Source: Porphyra umbilicalis
Lineage: Eukaryota > Rhodophyta > Bangiophyceae > Bangiales > Bangiaceae
Length of the DNA stretch: 64,000 bases
NCBI GenBank assembly: GCA_002049455.2
Contig: KV918863.1
Span: forward strand, 1 to 64,000
Direction: 5' to 3'
The translations under genes and the position numbers were made by a program. Positions within the stretch are counted from its first letter, which is position 1, and each line of letters begins with the position of its first letter. Under the pieces are notes generated by a model that saw only the letters and a program-made list of their open reading frames with translations, did not search any database and had not been told where the DNA came from. Of the stretch, positions 54,001-64,000 are shown piece by piece.

Positions 54001-57000
54001 ATGGCATCTTCCCGAGTCACACGACGGACGGCGCGTGATGTGTTGTGGGCCACTTTTGGCCCGCGCAACTTTCGAGCAGGCCCGTTAGAGGCCATCGAGC
54101 AAGTCGTGCATTGGCGAGGGCCCCATGCGAGCTTGCTGTGCATTATGGCGACTGGCTCCGGCAAGGTACGTGACAGATACTAGTGGTCCTCCGTGATGTG
54201 CTAGCGGAATGTCTTGCCATACTGAGTGCAGTCGACAGGCTTTCTAGTTTTGCGTCTTATTTCCTGCTGTCGACTCTCCCTTCAGCCGAGTAGACTCTGG
54301 TGTTTGCCGTGATTGCCGTTCTGCTTTGGTGTCGCTTAGGTTGCGTCACAGTCGTCGTCTGCCGTTTCACGGCTCTGGGCCGTCAGAACGTCCACTATCT
54401 CCAAGCGCGTGAGGTGTCGGCGGCGGGTCTCTCGGCGGAGACGTCGCCACCGGTCCGCGGCGCGATTTTTGACTGCCTGCAACGACGTGCTCTGGCGGTC
54501 TTGGTTGTGTCCCCCGAGCAGCTAGCTGTGAACCTAGGCCTTTGTCGCGCGTTGGACAGGTGGGGGGTTGGTTTGCTTGTCGTGGATGAGGCCCATACGT
54601 GGTTGTCGTGGCCCGGCTGGCGACGGTCGATGAGCGAGGCTGCTGCTCGCTTCCCAACTGCCAAACGACTCGCACTGACAGCAACCCTGCAGCGTGCTGA
54701 TGACACTCGTCTTCTTCAGGTGTTGGCCATGCCCGGGTCGCGAGTGGTCAGACATTCCTTCTTTCGTGCCAACCTGGCCCTCCACGTCGAGCAACGCCCT
54801 TCGGTAATCTCATGGACGGGCGAAGGCTCACCACTGCGGCCTGTAGAGGCCGAGATGACATTTCGGCGACGTCGAGCTTTTGCTCTTTGCGCGGCTGCTG
54901 CCCGACGAGATGGACACGCTACAATTCACGTGCACCTGCGAATGGACGTGAATGACCTTGTTGTCGCTCTCCTCCAGCTTCTCGTTGAGACGCCTGCTGC
55001 AGCGGAAGGCGCTACTTTTCTTCCGTATCACGCTGGCCGTGAGGACAGGAATGGTGTGGAGAACGCCTTCCTGGAACAGCGGCGCGTCACCGTTGTGTCC
55101 ACGATTGTGTTTTGACTTGGAATCAACTCTCCTTTTGTGCGCCTGGTCGTGCACATGGTACGCCTGTGGGCGTTTTCTGGCATACGTCTCCTCTGGTTGT
55201 CGCATGCGGCACGCTATCTCACTCGTGTGCCTCTATGTTGTTCCAACGCTGACCCAGATGCATCTCTTTGAAGCTCTCCTTCAGCTCCTCTACTGGATGC
55301 ACCTTTGGCCGTAGACCGCACCGGACTCGGTGGACTTGTACGCCCAGCAAGTTGGAAGGAGTGCAAGGGATGGCTACGCGGCCGTATGTTTATTGTTCTT
55401 TTCCTCGGAGGACTTAGAACCTGTTCGACGCGCCGCGGCATGCGCCTCTGTCTCCCTTCATGACACATGCGTCACGTCCAACGTTGTCGTGGAGGAGCTC
55501 GGCACCTCTGGCCTTGCATTTGTGCCCAGAGCTGCCTTCGTATCCCGTGGCGTGGCGGCTGTTCGTATTCCAACGGCGTTGAGGTTGCTCGCGTCCGCTT
55601 CACTATTTTTCCTGGGTACACAGACGCACGAGCATAGCAATGTGTTGCGGGGTCCAGCCTGGAGCTGCCCCCCTGCATCCCTTTCTGCTGATGCTGCGCA
55701 TGTTCTCTACACTTCTTTGTTTCCCTCGTATGCTAAGTCGGGCTCCGTTTTTGCATCCTACTCGATGGCCACCCTGGAAGGGCGGCCGCACTTTTCCCGC
55801 TACGGCATCGGCGCTACCAAGGCTGTGGTAGGAGCCTTGGAAGAGCTATTGCAGACCGCCCAATTTTGGCCGATCCGAACAAGAACACAAGCACTCATGT
55901 GTTTTCAAACATTTTTGATAACTCCGCACTTATATCGCATTTATTCAGGCATGTTTCACAGCAAGTCGGCGAGTAAATTAAATTGAATCTGGTGCCGGTA
56001 CAAGAGCCGGCGGTCGGGGACCCGGCCGCCGTCGTGCCGACAGCTACGCCGCACCCCCCCACCCCCCCCCCCGCTTGCCCCCGCCCGTCACTATCGCCGG
56101 CGCCCCCGTCGCTCCGCCGATCGCGGGCAGCTGTCGCCCTTTTGCTGGGACAGGGTGTCTCACGGAGGTATGCGTCGTTCGCGCACACTCCAGGGGGTCC
56201 GCTTCTCTTTTCGGGGGGGGCGGGGAGGGGGGGGGGGGCGCACGGGTGCTCATTGCATGGCGGCAGGCGCGATCGTTGATGCTGTGCTGCTTTGCTTGTC
56301 TCTGTGTGCTTTTGTTGTAAATTTTGGCCCCTTTCCTGTAGCGCGCGACATCGGTGGTGAATATGGTGTGTCATCAGCCTGTACTCTCTGCTTGAGTCGT
56401 CCATGTGCCCCCCCCCCTCCCTTGTTTGTGTCCGCCGTCCATGTAGGCGCGTCTGGGAAACATGGGGCATTCTGGTTCACGCTCAGTGGGGGGTTCTGGC
56501 GAGCGGCGTGGACAGCGGCGGTGGGGGTGGGAGGGCATGAAGAGTCAAATCTGCGCATGCACTGGATCGCACTCAAAAACAACACAGGCAGACGCGCCGT
56601 CTTTTTCTTCCCTGTTTGGTCACTCTCCCGCTACGTGGGTAGTCTTTCCCCCTCTTTTGCCGGGGCGTAAGCAATGATCCCAACTGTTGCGCCACTTGGG
56701 GGGGGGACAGCAGCGCGGCGAAGACGAAGACGACAACGCGCGAGCAGCAACGGACAGCCAATCAGCGACCGAAATAAATGTGCAAGGATCTTGCGTCCCA
56801 GCCAATCAGCAGGTGTGGAGCTGTAAAGAGGGTCCCCTTCCGACAGTCGGCGTGTGCTGCGGCCCGACCCAGGTCATTCCGGCCCCCTCGCAGTCCCGTC
56901 GTTTCCCTTCGTTTCTCGTCGTTTCTCGTCGTTTCTCGGGCGTTCCGCCTCGGATCCGCATCAGATGCGGGCTCCGGGGCCCCGAAGTTCTGCAAGACAG

Positions 57001-57595
57001 GCCAGATCCAGGCAGAATGGCCTGAGAGACGTGCACTGCGACAATAGTGCGGTGCACCTTGTGCGACCTTCAGATCTTTTCGAGTCAAGTTCGGACCAAA
57101 TCACCCGTAGAAGGGGAGCCAGGGCAGCCCCCCGTTCATCAATTCTCTGACAGCTCTATTCTCACTCAGATGTTTCCAAAAATGGAGCCTGAGATGTACT
57201 GTGATTTGGTCCTTAAAGGCTGTCAGTCCGTACTTCGCACTCTTGTTCTCGTCCCCCTTGTGCTTGTGTTCCTGTTCGGATCGGCCAAAATTGGGCGGTC
57301 TGCAATAGATGCTTGCGGTGTGATTGTTGTTTCTAAGTGGCGGGGCTCTCTCTTTCCTGTTGCGTCGCTCAGTGACTTGAAGCCGTCCAGAGAAGAGGTG
57401 GAGCTAGCGTGGACCCCAGCATCTCTACGAAAGCAGCAAGCTGCACGTGCATTGACAAATTTCGCCTCATTCTTTTCTGAGAGCTCTTGCATTTCGATGC
57501 GTTTGTGCGAGCTATTTGGAGAGAGGAATGAGGTGGACGGTATTATTCAGGCGTGCAAGTGCTTTGTGTGCCATAGTGAGCTTCCCCTTATTTAA
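54001..57595 (+). pseudogene. RecQ-like DNA helicase gene, interrupted
   Basis: Exon 54001-54165: FGPRNFRAGPLEAIEQVV and Walker A MATGSGK, split at GGTACGT as the intron 54166-54293. Exon 54294-55157: LVFAVIAVLL, DEAH box (VVDEAHTWLSW, 54585-54596), LALTATLQ (motif III), FFRANL and PYHAG-REDR; then TTT-TGA-CTT at 55110-55118, where TGA replaces the Gly of the usual FG-G motif, followed in the same frame by LGINSPFVRLVVHM. Intron 55158-55314 joins in phase to DLYAQQVGRSARDG (motif VI). A transposon occupies 55849-57305; beyond it the frame resumes and ends with a RecQ zinc-binding pattern, CISMRLCELFGE ... CKCFVC, stop at 57593. No HRDC domain is seen. The start is uncertain. Role if functional: 3'-5' DNA unwinding. 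Confidence 0.82.
55849..57305. mobile_element. 1,457-bp TA-flanked transposon in the RecQ-like exon
   Basis: Ends are ~46-bp inverted repeats starting TTGCAGACCGCCCAATTTTG, each flanked by TA (55847-55848 and 57306-57307). Removing the element with one TA leaves GAG-CTA-GAT-GCT, which restores the RecQ-like frame exactly. The interior has G/C runs, a CGTTTCT microsatellite near 56900 and no transposase. The terminal sequence resembles the 159-bp MITE at 12849-13007. Confidence 0.85.
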
Positions 57596-57599
57596 AAAA

Positions 57600-60500
57600 G
57601 ACTGCTACTCGCACTTGCTCCACCCTACCCGCCTTGGCACCACCGCATCCGCCTGGGCACCCTTCCCACGTTGTTTTCACAGTCGCAGTCGCTTCTTGGT
57701 CCGCGGTCCGTGACAGACGCAGTGCAGCGCCACAAGAGGCGGCGGGCGGCGCCACCTGCGGCAGCGGTGGGCGGGTGGTAGACCAGTATCCGGTGGGCGC
57801 CCAGCTCCCTGCTCCCCTCCCCGCGTGGGGAGCGGTCCCACCCACTCCACGCCCCATACACTCCAGCCACCCTCACGTGGCCCGGCGGTTCGCCGTACGC
57901 CAGCCGCGGCGGCGGCGGCGGCGGCGGCGACGGCGGCGGCCACAGCACGGGCTCAAGGCACCACCGGTCCGCCAACGGCGGCGACGGCTCCCCACCCCCG
58001 GCCGGCCACCAGACAACGGCGGTGCCTTCCATGGCGGGGCGTGCGCGCGCGTCGGCACGATGGCAAATCGTATCGACGCGGCGCGTGTGCGTATCGTCGA
58101 GGAGGGCGGCGGCAGCCGCCACTGCCTTTATTGTCGAGCAGCGGCGGCGGTGGGCGGCCTTCGCTGCCGCCACTGCGGTGCTCTGAAAGCGGCGGCCGTA
58201 AACGTCTCGTCGGCCGTGTTTGTTTCCAGCCGGTCACGGCCGCCGCCGCCGCCCTCGCCGTCGCTCCCGCCGCCGCCGTCGCCGCCTTCGCCCCCAGCGG
58301 AGAGTTCAACGGCGGGGAGCGCCATGTCGGCCGCCGCGTTGGCCACCCTTGCCACCGCCGCCGCGCCGCCGCCCCAGCCGGGTCCGTCGTGTGGGGCGAC
58401 GCCGGCGACGCACCTGCCGACGGGTGGGCTGCCGGGGTCAGGGCCGCCGCACCGCCGCCGCCGCCACCACCGCCGTCGCCACAGCCGCCACAACCGCTGC
58501 CGCCGTCGCCTGCACCCGTGAGGAGTCTCAGGGCGGCCGGCGCCGCGTCGGCCGCCGCGTTGGCCACTTTGCGCGTGGCCTGGAGCGGAGACCCGGCCCG
58601 TGGCAGATAGGGCACCCACACCGCTGACGGTTGTGGCCTCGCTGCCCTCGCGGGCGGCGGCGGCGGCGGCGCCAGAGACGGCGGTGGTGGCACCAGCAGC
58701 GGCCACTTGTGCGGCAGTGGCGGCAGCGGCGGTGGCGGCGACGACGGCTGCGGCGCGTGTTCCAACCCGAGGGAAGCCAGCGCTCACCCACCCCCCCCCC
58801 CCCTCGGTCCGCCCTACGCTGCCGCGCGAGCCCTAACTGCTGCCTTTGCCGCCGCCGCCGCCGCCGCCGCCGACGCGCCCGCCGACGGCGGCATGGGCAG
58901 AAAGAGGGTTGCGCCGCGCGCCCCCGCCGCCCGTCGCGGGGACGCCGTTGCCACGTGGGCCGCCGCCGACGGGAGGGAGGCGGGGAAGCTCCACGCCTTC
59001 GCCGGGATGGCCGTGGTCGCTTACAGTGGCGGGGGGGGGGGGGGGTGCCCCGGCGGCGCCCAAGGAGCGGCGGCGGCGACGGCGGCCTCCGTGCCAACGA
59101 TGGCGACGGCGACGCCAGCAGTCAGCGGGCGGTCGCAGCGCGTCATCCGCGTCGGCCGTCGAGGACTTCAGCACGCGGCTGCAGCCACCCGCGGCGGCCG
59201 CGTCGCTACGGTCTCTGGTCGCTGCGTCCGCGGCCGCCACCATCGCCGCCTCCCGTGCCATCCGCCGCTGCCGTCGCAAATGGTAGCAGGCCACGCCACC
59301 GGGGCGCCAGCCGACCGGCGTGGCGGGCGCGTCGTCCCACCCCTCCGGCGGCGTCGCCCCCGCGGCGGCGGAGTCCGCGGCGTCAGCAGCGGACCAGCCG
59401 CTACCCCCGCGGGCAGTGTTGTCGTGGGGCGCCAGCGCCGCGGCCGACGGCGTTCGTCCTGCGCCGTGACTCCGCCCGGCGGCACGGGCGCGCTCTGTCG
59501 AGACCGCCGTGGCGGCGTCCGCTGACGGGCAGAAGGAGGCAAAGGAGGAAGTGGGGGGTGAACGGGACGGGGGGGTGCCGGGAAGGGGCGCCCGCGACGG
59601 CAACAGCAGCGGCACAACGCCTGCGGGGCATACCCTTCGAGTCGCACCCGCCGCCGCGGCCGGCGGCCCGCGTGCGCGCCCAGTAGGCCTCCGACGCGCG
59701 CCTGCCCCCATCGCTGTCGCTGCTAGATCCACAAAGCGAGGCGACGCGCCGCCACCAACGCGAGCGGGCGGATGTCGAGCCCCATGCGTCAGACAGGACG
59801 TCAGGCTGACGATGCGTCTGCGTCGCTTCCGCGTCCGCCGCCACCGCGCCGGCGGCGGCGGTTGCGGTGTAGCCGCACCCGCCGACGCCGCCGTTGACGC
59901 AAGCGGTCGGTGCGGCCCGGCGCCCGCCCGGCGCCGCCGCCGCAGCCGCCGCCGCCACCGCGGCACGGCGGACCGACCGCCAGAGCCACGCCGACGTTGC
60001 GGGCACGCTATGCAGCTCCAGCGTCGGGGAGCGCAGTGGTGTGGCAGAGAGCGTCGCAACGCCCGCGGGCCGGCCGTCCGAAGAGGAGGGAGAAGCGCCG
60101 CCGCCGCAGACGCCGCCCGTCGGCGGCTCCCCCATCGTTGCCAGCGCCCCTACGCTAGGAACTGGCGGCTGCGGCATCGTCCGCACGCGCTGCTGCCGCC
60201 GCCGCAAGCCGCCGTATACCCGGCCGCGCCAGCGCCAGCGACGGGGGGATGCTGTCGCTGCCGCTCTCGCCGGCGGCGCCCCCCGCCCCCCCGCCCGCAT
60301 TGCACGTTACCAACGGCGAGAGCGCATGAAAAGCCAGCGGGAAAAGAAGCTCCGCGTCGGCGACCACGTCCGCGGGGATCGGAGGCACGCAGCGTCCCCG
60401 CCGCCACCGCCGTCGCCGCCGAGCGCCGCCAACGGCAGGGGCGTGGGAAGCGGCGGCGGCAAAGCGGAGTACCGCGGCGGGGACCACGACCGCGGGACGA

Positions 60501-60760
60501 GGGAAGCAGGGACCCACCGCCACCGCCGCCGCCGTCGCCATCGCCGACCGCGACCGGCAGGATCGGCGGAAACGCCGACGGGGAAAAGGCGTCCCGCGGC
60601 GGCGACCACGACCGCGGGAGTGGCGACGCAGAGTCCCCACCGCCGCTACCATCGCCACCGCAACCGCCGCAGCCACTGCTGCTGCCGCCGCCTGCCGCGG
60701 CCGCGCCCCCCCCCCCCGGTCAAGCGGATAGGGGTAGTCGAGGAACCAGGAAGGGTAGGA
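57600..60760. other. GC-rich low-complexity island
   Basis: Triplet-rich DNA with G/C homopolymers; long open frames on both strands give Arg/Pro/Ala/Gly peptides without domains. A minus-strand stretch near 59800-60200 (VGALATMGEPPTGGVCGGG) looks most protein-like. A tandem repeat with CCGCGGCGGNGACCACGACC occurs at 60350-60640. Confidence 0.5.
60350..60640 (+). repeat. GC-rich tandem repeat, ~120-bp period
   Basis: Three divergent units sharing GCGACCACGWCCGCGGG and a following CACCGCCGYCGCC tract. Confidence 0.5.
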
Positions 60761-60799
60761 GAGGAGCGAGTCGGAGTCGGGACATGCGTCTCCACTGAG

Positions 60800-61800
60800 C
60801 CAATACTGAGGCACTAGTGGCCTTTCATTCGGGCAAAGAAACGCCCAATGATCACTACGATCTATTGAAACAATTATATCGATCGTCACAGGCTGCTGAT
60901 ACCGTCACAACGTGTTGTTACTAAGCGACGAGAAGGCACTGTATCGTCTCAAAAAGGTAGCACACTACTGGAATGCGCAAAGGGTGTACTGGGGCGTACT
61001 GCGGCCTAGAATTTGTACCCAGAAAGTGAAATCCATGCTCGGGGGACGCTGGCTCCACTGGCCTCTCATCAGCCCGTGGAAACGCAGGCTACAAGTGGCG
61101 CCCTCAGTCCTGGTGGTGTCCCCGCCGACGGCGGAGGGATTCGGCGGGATTCCCCGTCATGTAGCCTCGCCGGATCGCTAATGTAGCCTCACCGGGTCGA
61201 GAGGGAATTTTAGTGCGTGAGACGATTCAATGCGTCGGTGCAAGGCCTGGTACCACTCGTCACGGATCAACTCCGGCTGTTCATCGCTGGATTCATGGAA
61301 GGCTGCGCTGCGCGCAACGTGGCCCTCACTGAACCCCCAGTGAAGCCTCGGGTCAGATCTCACCGTTACGACGACACCGGCTTGCAAGGATAGTGCCATG
61401 CGGACGCCTCCTCCGCCAAGTCGATGCGCCCCCCCCGCCCCCGCCTCCCCCCCGCCCCGCCCCAGCGCATGCGGCATAGCTACTCAGCGCCCTTGCCCCT
61501 TTGCCCCGGTCCCGTCATTGCCCAAAAGCAACCGTCTTCACAGAAGCAATTTACACGCCCTCCTCCTCGTCCTCACTCGCCCCCTCGTCCTCCTGTCACC
61601 ACATACACTCTTTACGAACAAAAGCATTCACAAAGAAGCGCGTCGCCCTCAGCTCCTCCTCCGTGCTCGGCACGTCGGTGGGTACCACTAACACACCGTG
61701 GCGCTGGCTGAGGTCCTCCCAGTCATAATTCATGGCCAACCATCCCTCGACGTCCACCGACCTGATCACGTCAAGGCACACCGCACCGTCGTCTGCAACG
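60800..61800. other. Intergenic, no gene recognised
   Basis: Lower GC. A short duplicated TGTAGCCTCRCCGG occurs near 61160 and 61182. No coding support. Confidence 0.45.
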
Positions 61801-61802
61801 TC

Positions 61803-62631
61803 CTACTGCAGCCGCTCGCACCCATACTTGGTCAGTACACACTCGGGCAGAGAGCCCGCCTTGTTGGCTCGCTTCACTACCAGCCGCTGCCAGCCGCGCG
61901 CCCTGGTGTTCAGCGCCACGACTGCCTGCCCGACCCACAGTACACCGTCTTGTCCCCGGTACCTCAGCCAGTCATACCACGGCGTCCCGTGAAAGGACGG
62001 GGCGCACCGGACCGTGTACTGCGCGCGCCCACGCCGGGGGTAGGAGGGGTCGCCGTAGTGCAGGTTGTTACTGCTGCTGAAGGGCGTCGTCTCGTCACAG
62101 TGCAGCGCCTCTTCAATCACGTGCAGGCCACGGCTCTGGACGAGCTCTGCGCTGCGACGCAGCGCGGCCGCCAATCTTGTGATCCCGTGGCTCACCGACA
62201 GCATGGCCAACGACCGCTTCGTGGAGTACTTCCGCCTTCGCTGCAGCCGCCTTCTTCGGCGGTTACGTCGTGGTGCCATCGAGTCGTATTGGTCCTCATC
62301 GGTCCCCCCGCCCTCCCCAGCCCCCTCCCCCTCTTCATCCTTCTCGATTTCGTCGTCTGCCGGTAGATCGGCAACAGCCTCGTTAATGATGAGCTGATCC
62401 ACGAACTGGCCCCTTTTCCGGTTGGTCAGCTTGTAGGCGGCCTGGACGTGTTTGTGCAGCGCCTCATTGTACGCGCTGTTGCCGTCGTGGAGGTTTCCCC
62501 GCAGGCGAAACTCGTCCAGTAGATTGGCGCCAGCGCAAAAAATGGACCTCCCGGCGCTATCCCCCCATTCGGTCCTCAGAGCACCGCTGGGAGGGTTCAC
62601 TGGCTTCATATTGCATGAGGGAAAAGGAGAG
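61803..62631 (-). CDS. Unrecognised ORF, possibly transposase C-terminal region
   Basis: The minus-strand frame is open from 62723, but the first ~30 codons are a dispersed repeat, so the native part begins about 62631. It contains RGNLHDGNSAYNEALHKHVQ and KLTNRKRGQFVDQLIINEA, an acidic linker, a strongly basic block (APRRNRRRRRLQRRRK) like a nuclear signal, and a C-terminal domain with SFHGTPWYDWLRYRGQDGVL and VGQAVVALNTRARGW. I recall similar late segments from eukaryotic DNA transposases but cannot name a family, and no catalytic DDE residues are identifiable. Probably the 3' exon of an element gene whose upstream exons are lost beyond the repeat. Confidence 0.45.
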
Positions 62632-62722
62632 GATCTTTCGGTGCAACGTGGTCTTAGACAGTCATATTTTGGTACGACCAATGACAGTTCGCATTCGATG
62701 AGAACAGCCAATGGAAGTTCCA
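62620..62722 (+). repeat. Short dispersed repeat, copy 2
   Basis: Matches 4358-4460, same strand; starts GGGAAAAGGAGAGGATC and includes GAGAACAGCCAATGGAAG. Confidence 0.7.
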
Positions 62723-64000
62723 CGAATGAGAATCGGAGTTTCCGTGCCTGCGCGCTGGTACTAAATCACAGGATGTATTGAGATATGTTTCTCTAATTTA
62801 AATAAGGAGGCTGAATTGGGATAAGCCGCCGGACTCTTCGATGAATGATCCTGGGAATAAGGTCGCCGATGGTTGTGAGATTATCTTCCGGATTTTTTTT
62901 TGGCAGCCTGGTAGGATAGTTCCATCAGTGAGAGTCGGAATTGCCGTGATTTGATCATGGGATTGTTTCAGCATATTCCCGGGGGTGATCCTGCGATCAG
63001 TGCAGGAACTGTGTCCAGTACCGTTTGCCGAACAAGACGGTATCTGATCCTGCAAAACGTATGCGGGACTATTCCGCAGACTCGGTGACCAGCATTATGT
63101 TGGCACGGTCGTTATGCAGTCAGAAAGATGCGCTTGTCTACGCTGTCCCTACGCGTCCACACAGACTGTTCCAGATACTAAATGGTGATTTATCCCTCTC
63201 CTTTTTTGAGGCATGGTGTCCAATCATGTACTGCACTTCATTTGTATGATAGTCATATGGACGATACAATGGACCACATGTGAGTCCATCACAGAGCCTA
63301 TGTCAGAGGATATCCACACTGCAATCCCCGCGCTGGTCAGAGGAACGATCTGCTAGATGGTTCGTGCAGCGGCCCTCATTCTCTCTCCTTTATTCTGCGA
63401 GTATCTCATCTTGAGGGACTGCCGAGAAATGAGCAAGAGAACAGTATTAGAAATGATCTGAGGAGCACTTCCGCTCATATTGTCCGTAATGATCGCGCGC
63501 GATAATCCTGGGAAGCGACGTACGTTTTTTGGCTTACTCGTGTTTGATAAAAACCCACGAGAAAAATAAAACGAGGGAGAACGAGAAAAGAGCCAAAAAA
63601 AGGACAAGAAAATACCAGCAAAGAGGAGGCTGCTATGGTGCGTGTCCCAAAAATGAGACATCGCGGTTTTTTCATTTTTTCGGCCCACTGGCCTTCTGCA
63701 ACGGTCCGATAATGTAATGTGACGCACTCGGTCCCACTGTGCTTCCAGAACGGCCCCTGACAGTGATAGCAGAGGCGAAACCTCCTGACGTGTCATGGAG
63801 GAAAGTGTCATTCATTGCAGCTTCGACAGGTGACGATCACGCGCCCCAATCAAATGCACGGATACTAGAGCAGGCATGTGTTGACAGTTCGTGCACGAAG
63901 AAAAGGGCACGACCTTACCATTAAAAACGTGAAAAAGACCCCCATGTAGCCCCCTGTGAAAAAAACACGACTTGGGACCCCCCTCATAGAAGCTCCAGTT
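62723..64000. other. Intergenic, AT-richer, no gene recognised
   Basis: Only short ORFs with no domains or homologous repeats. An A/G-rich plus-strand stretch is present at 63545-63620. Confidence 0.5.

Overview
The window reads as nuclear DNA of a GC-rich eukaryote. Short spliceosomal introns are visible (mostly GTACGT or GTAAGT donors), single-copy genes are sparse, and Ty1/copia LTR retrotransposons dominate. A bangiophyte red alga (Porphyra/Pyropia type) is my best guess from GC content, copia load and gene style. That is inference: no rRNA or organelle marker is present to settle it.

Layout. 1-8.3 kb: the truncated 5' half of a copia element (Copia-1), a reversed pol fragment of a related element (Copia-4), a 968-bp TA-flanked non-autonomous transposon, three copies of a GC-rich repeat, and an element with ~372-bp inverted arms. 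8.3-13 kb: a Cys-rich ORF, two short TA-flanked MITEs and a low-complexity GC island. 13-16.6 kb: a decayed Rad3-type (RTEL1/FANCJ/DDX11-like) helicase converging on an intact gene for an APH-fold phosphotransferase-like protein. 18.4-19.5 kb: GC island. 20.0-25.8 kb: Copia-2, with perfect 5-bp target duplication and a nested second LTR/PBS, inserted beside a split tyrosine-recombinase gene (26.3-29.3 kb). 29.5-39 kb: GC islands with fragmentary coding signal. 39-40.3 kb: a 2OG-Fe(II) oxygenase-like gene. 40.4-41.2 kb: a hairpin, a SAP-domain mini-ORF and a Harbinger-like transposase fragment. 41.9-43.8 kb: a ~64-bp minisatellite interrupted by a solo LTR. 45.9-51.8 kb: Copia-3, a young insertion. 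52.1-57.6 kb: two minus-strand ORFs divergent from a RecQ-like helicase gene, which is broken by a stop codon and by a 1,457-bp TA-flanked transposon. 57.6-60.8 kb: GC island. 61.8-62.7 kb: an unrecognised ORF with possible transposase character and a short dispersed repeat. 62.7-64 kb: nothing recognised.

How it fits together. This is a mobile-element graveyard with a few host genes. The copia elements share one replication signature: directly after the LTR lies a primer-binding site complementary to the anticodon arm of initiator tRNA-Met, the half-tRNA priming known from Drosophila copia. Short TA-flanked MITEs sit inside the recombinase intron and in a RecQ exon. The tyrosine recombinase (three in-frame UGA codons, no UAA or UAG) and the RecQ-like gene are the most unusual content.
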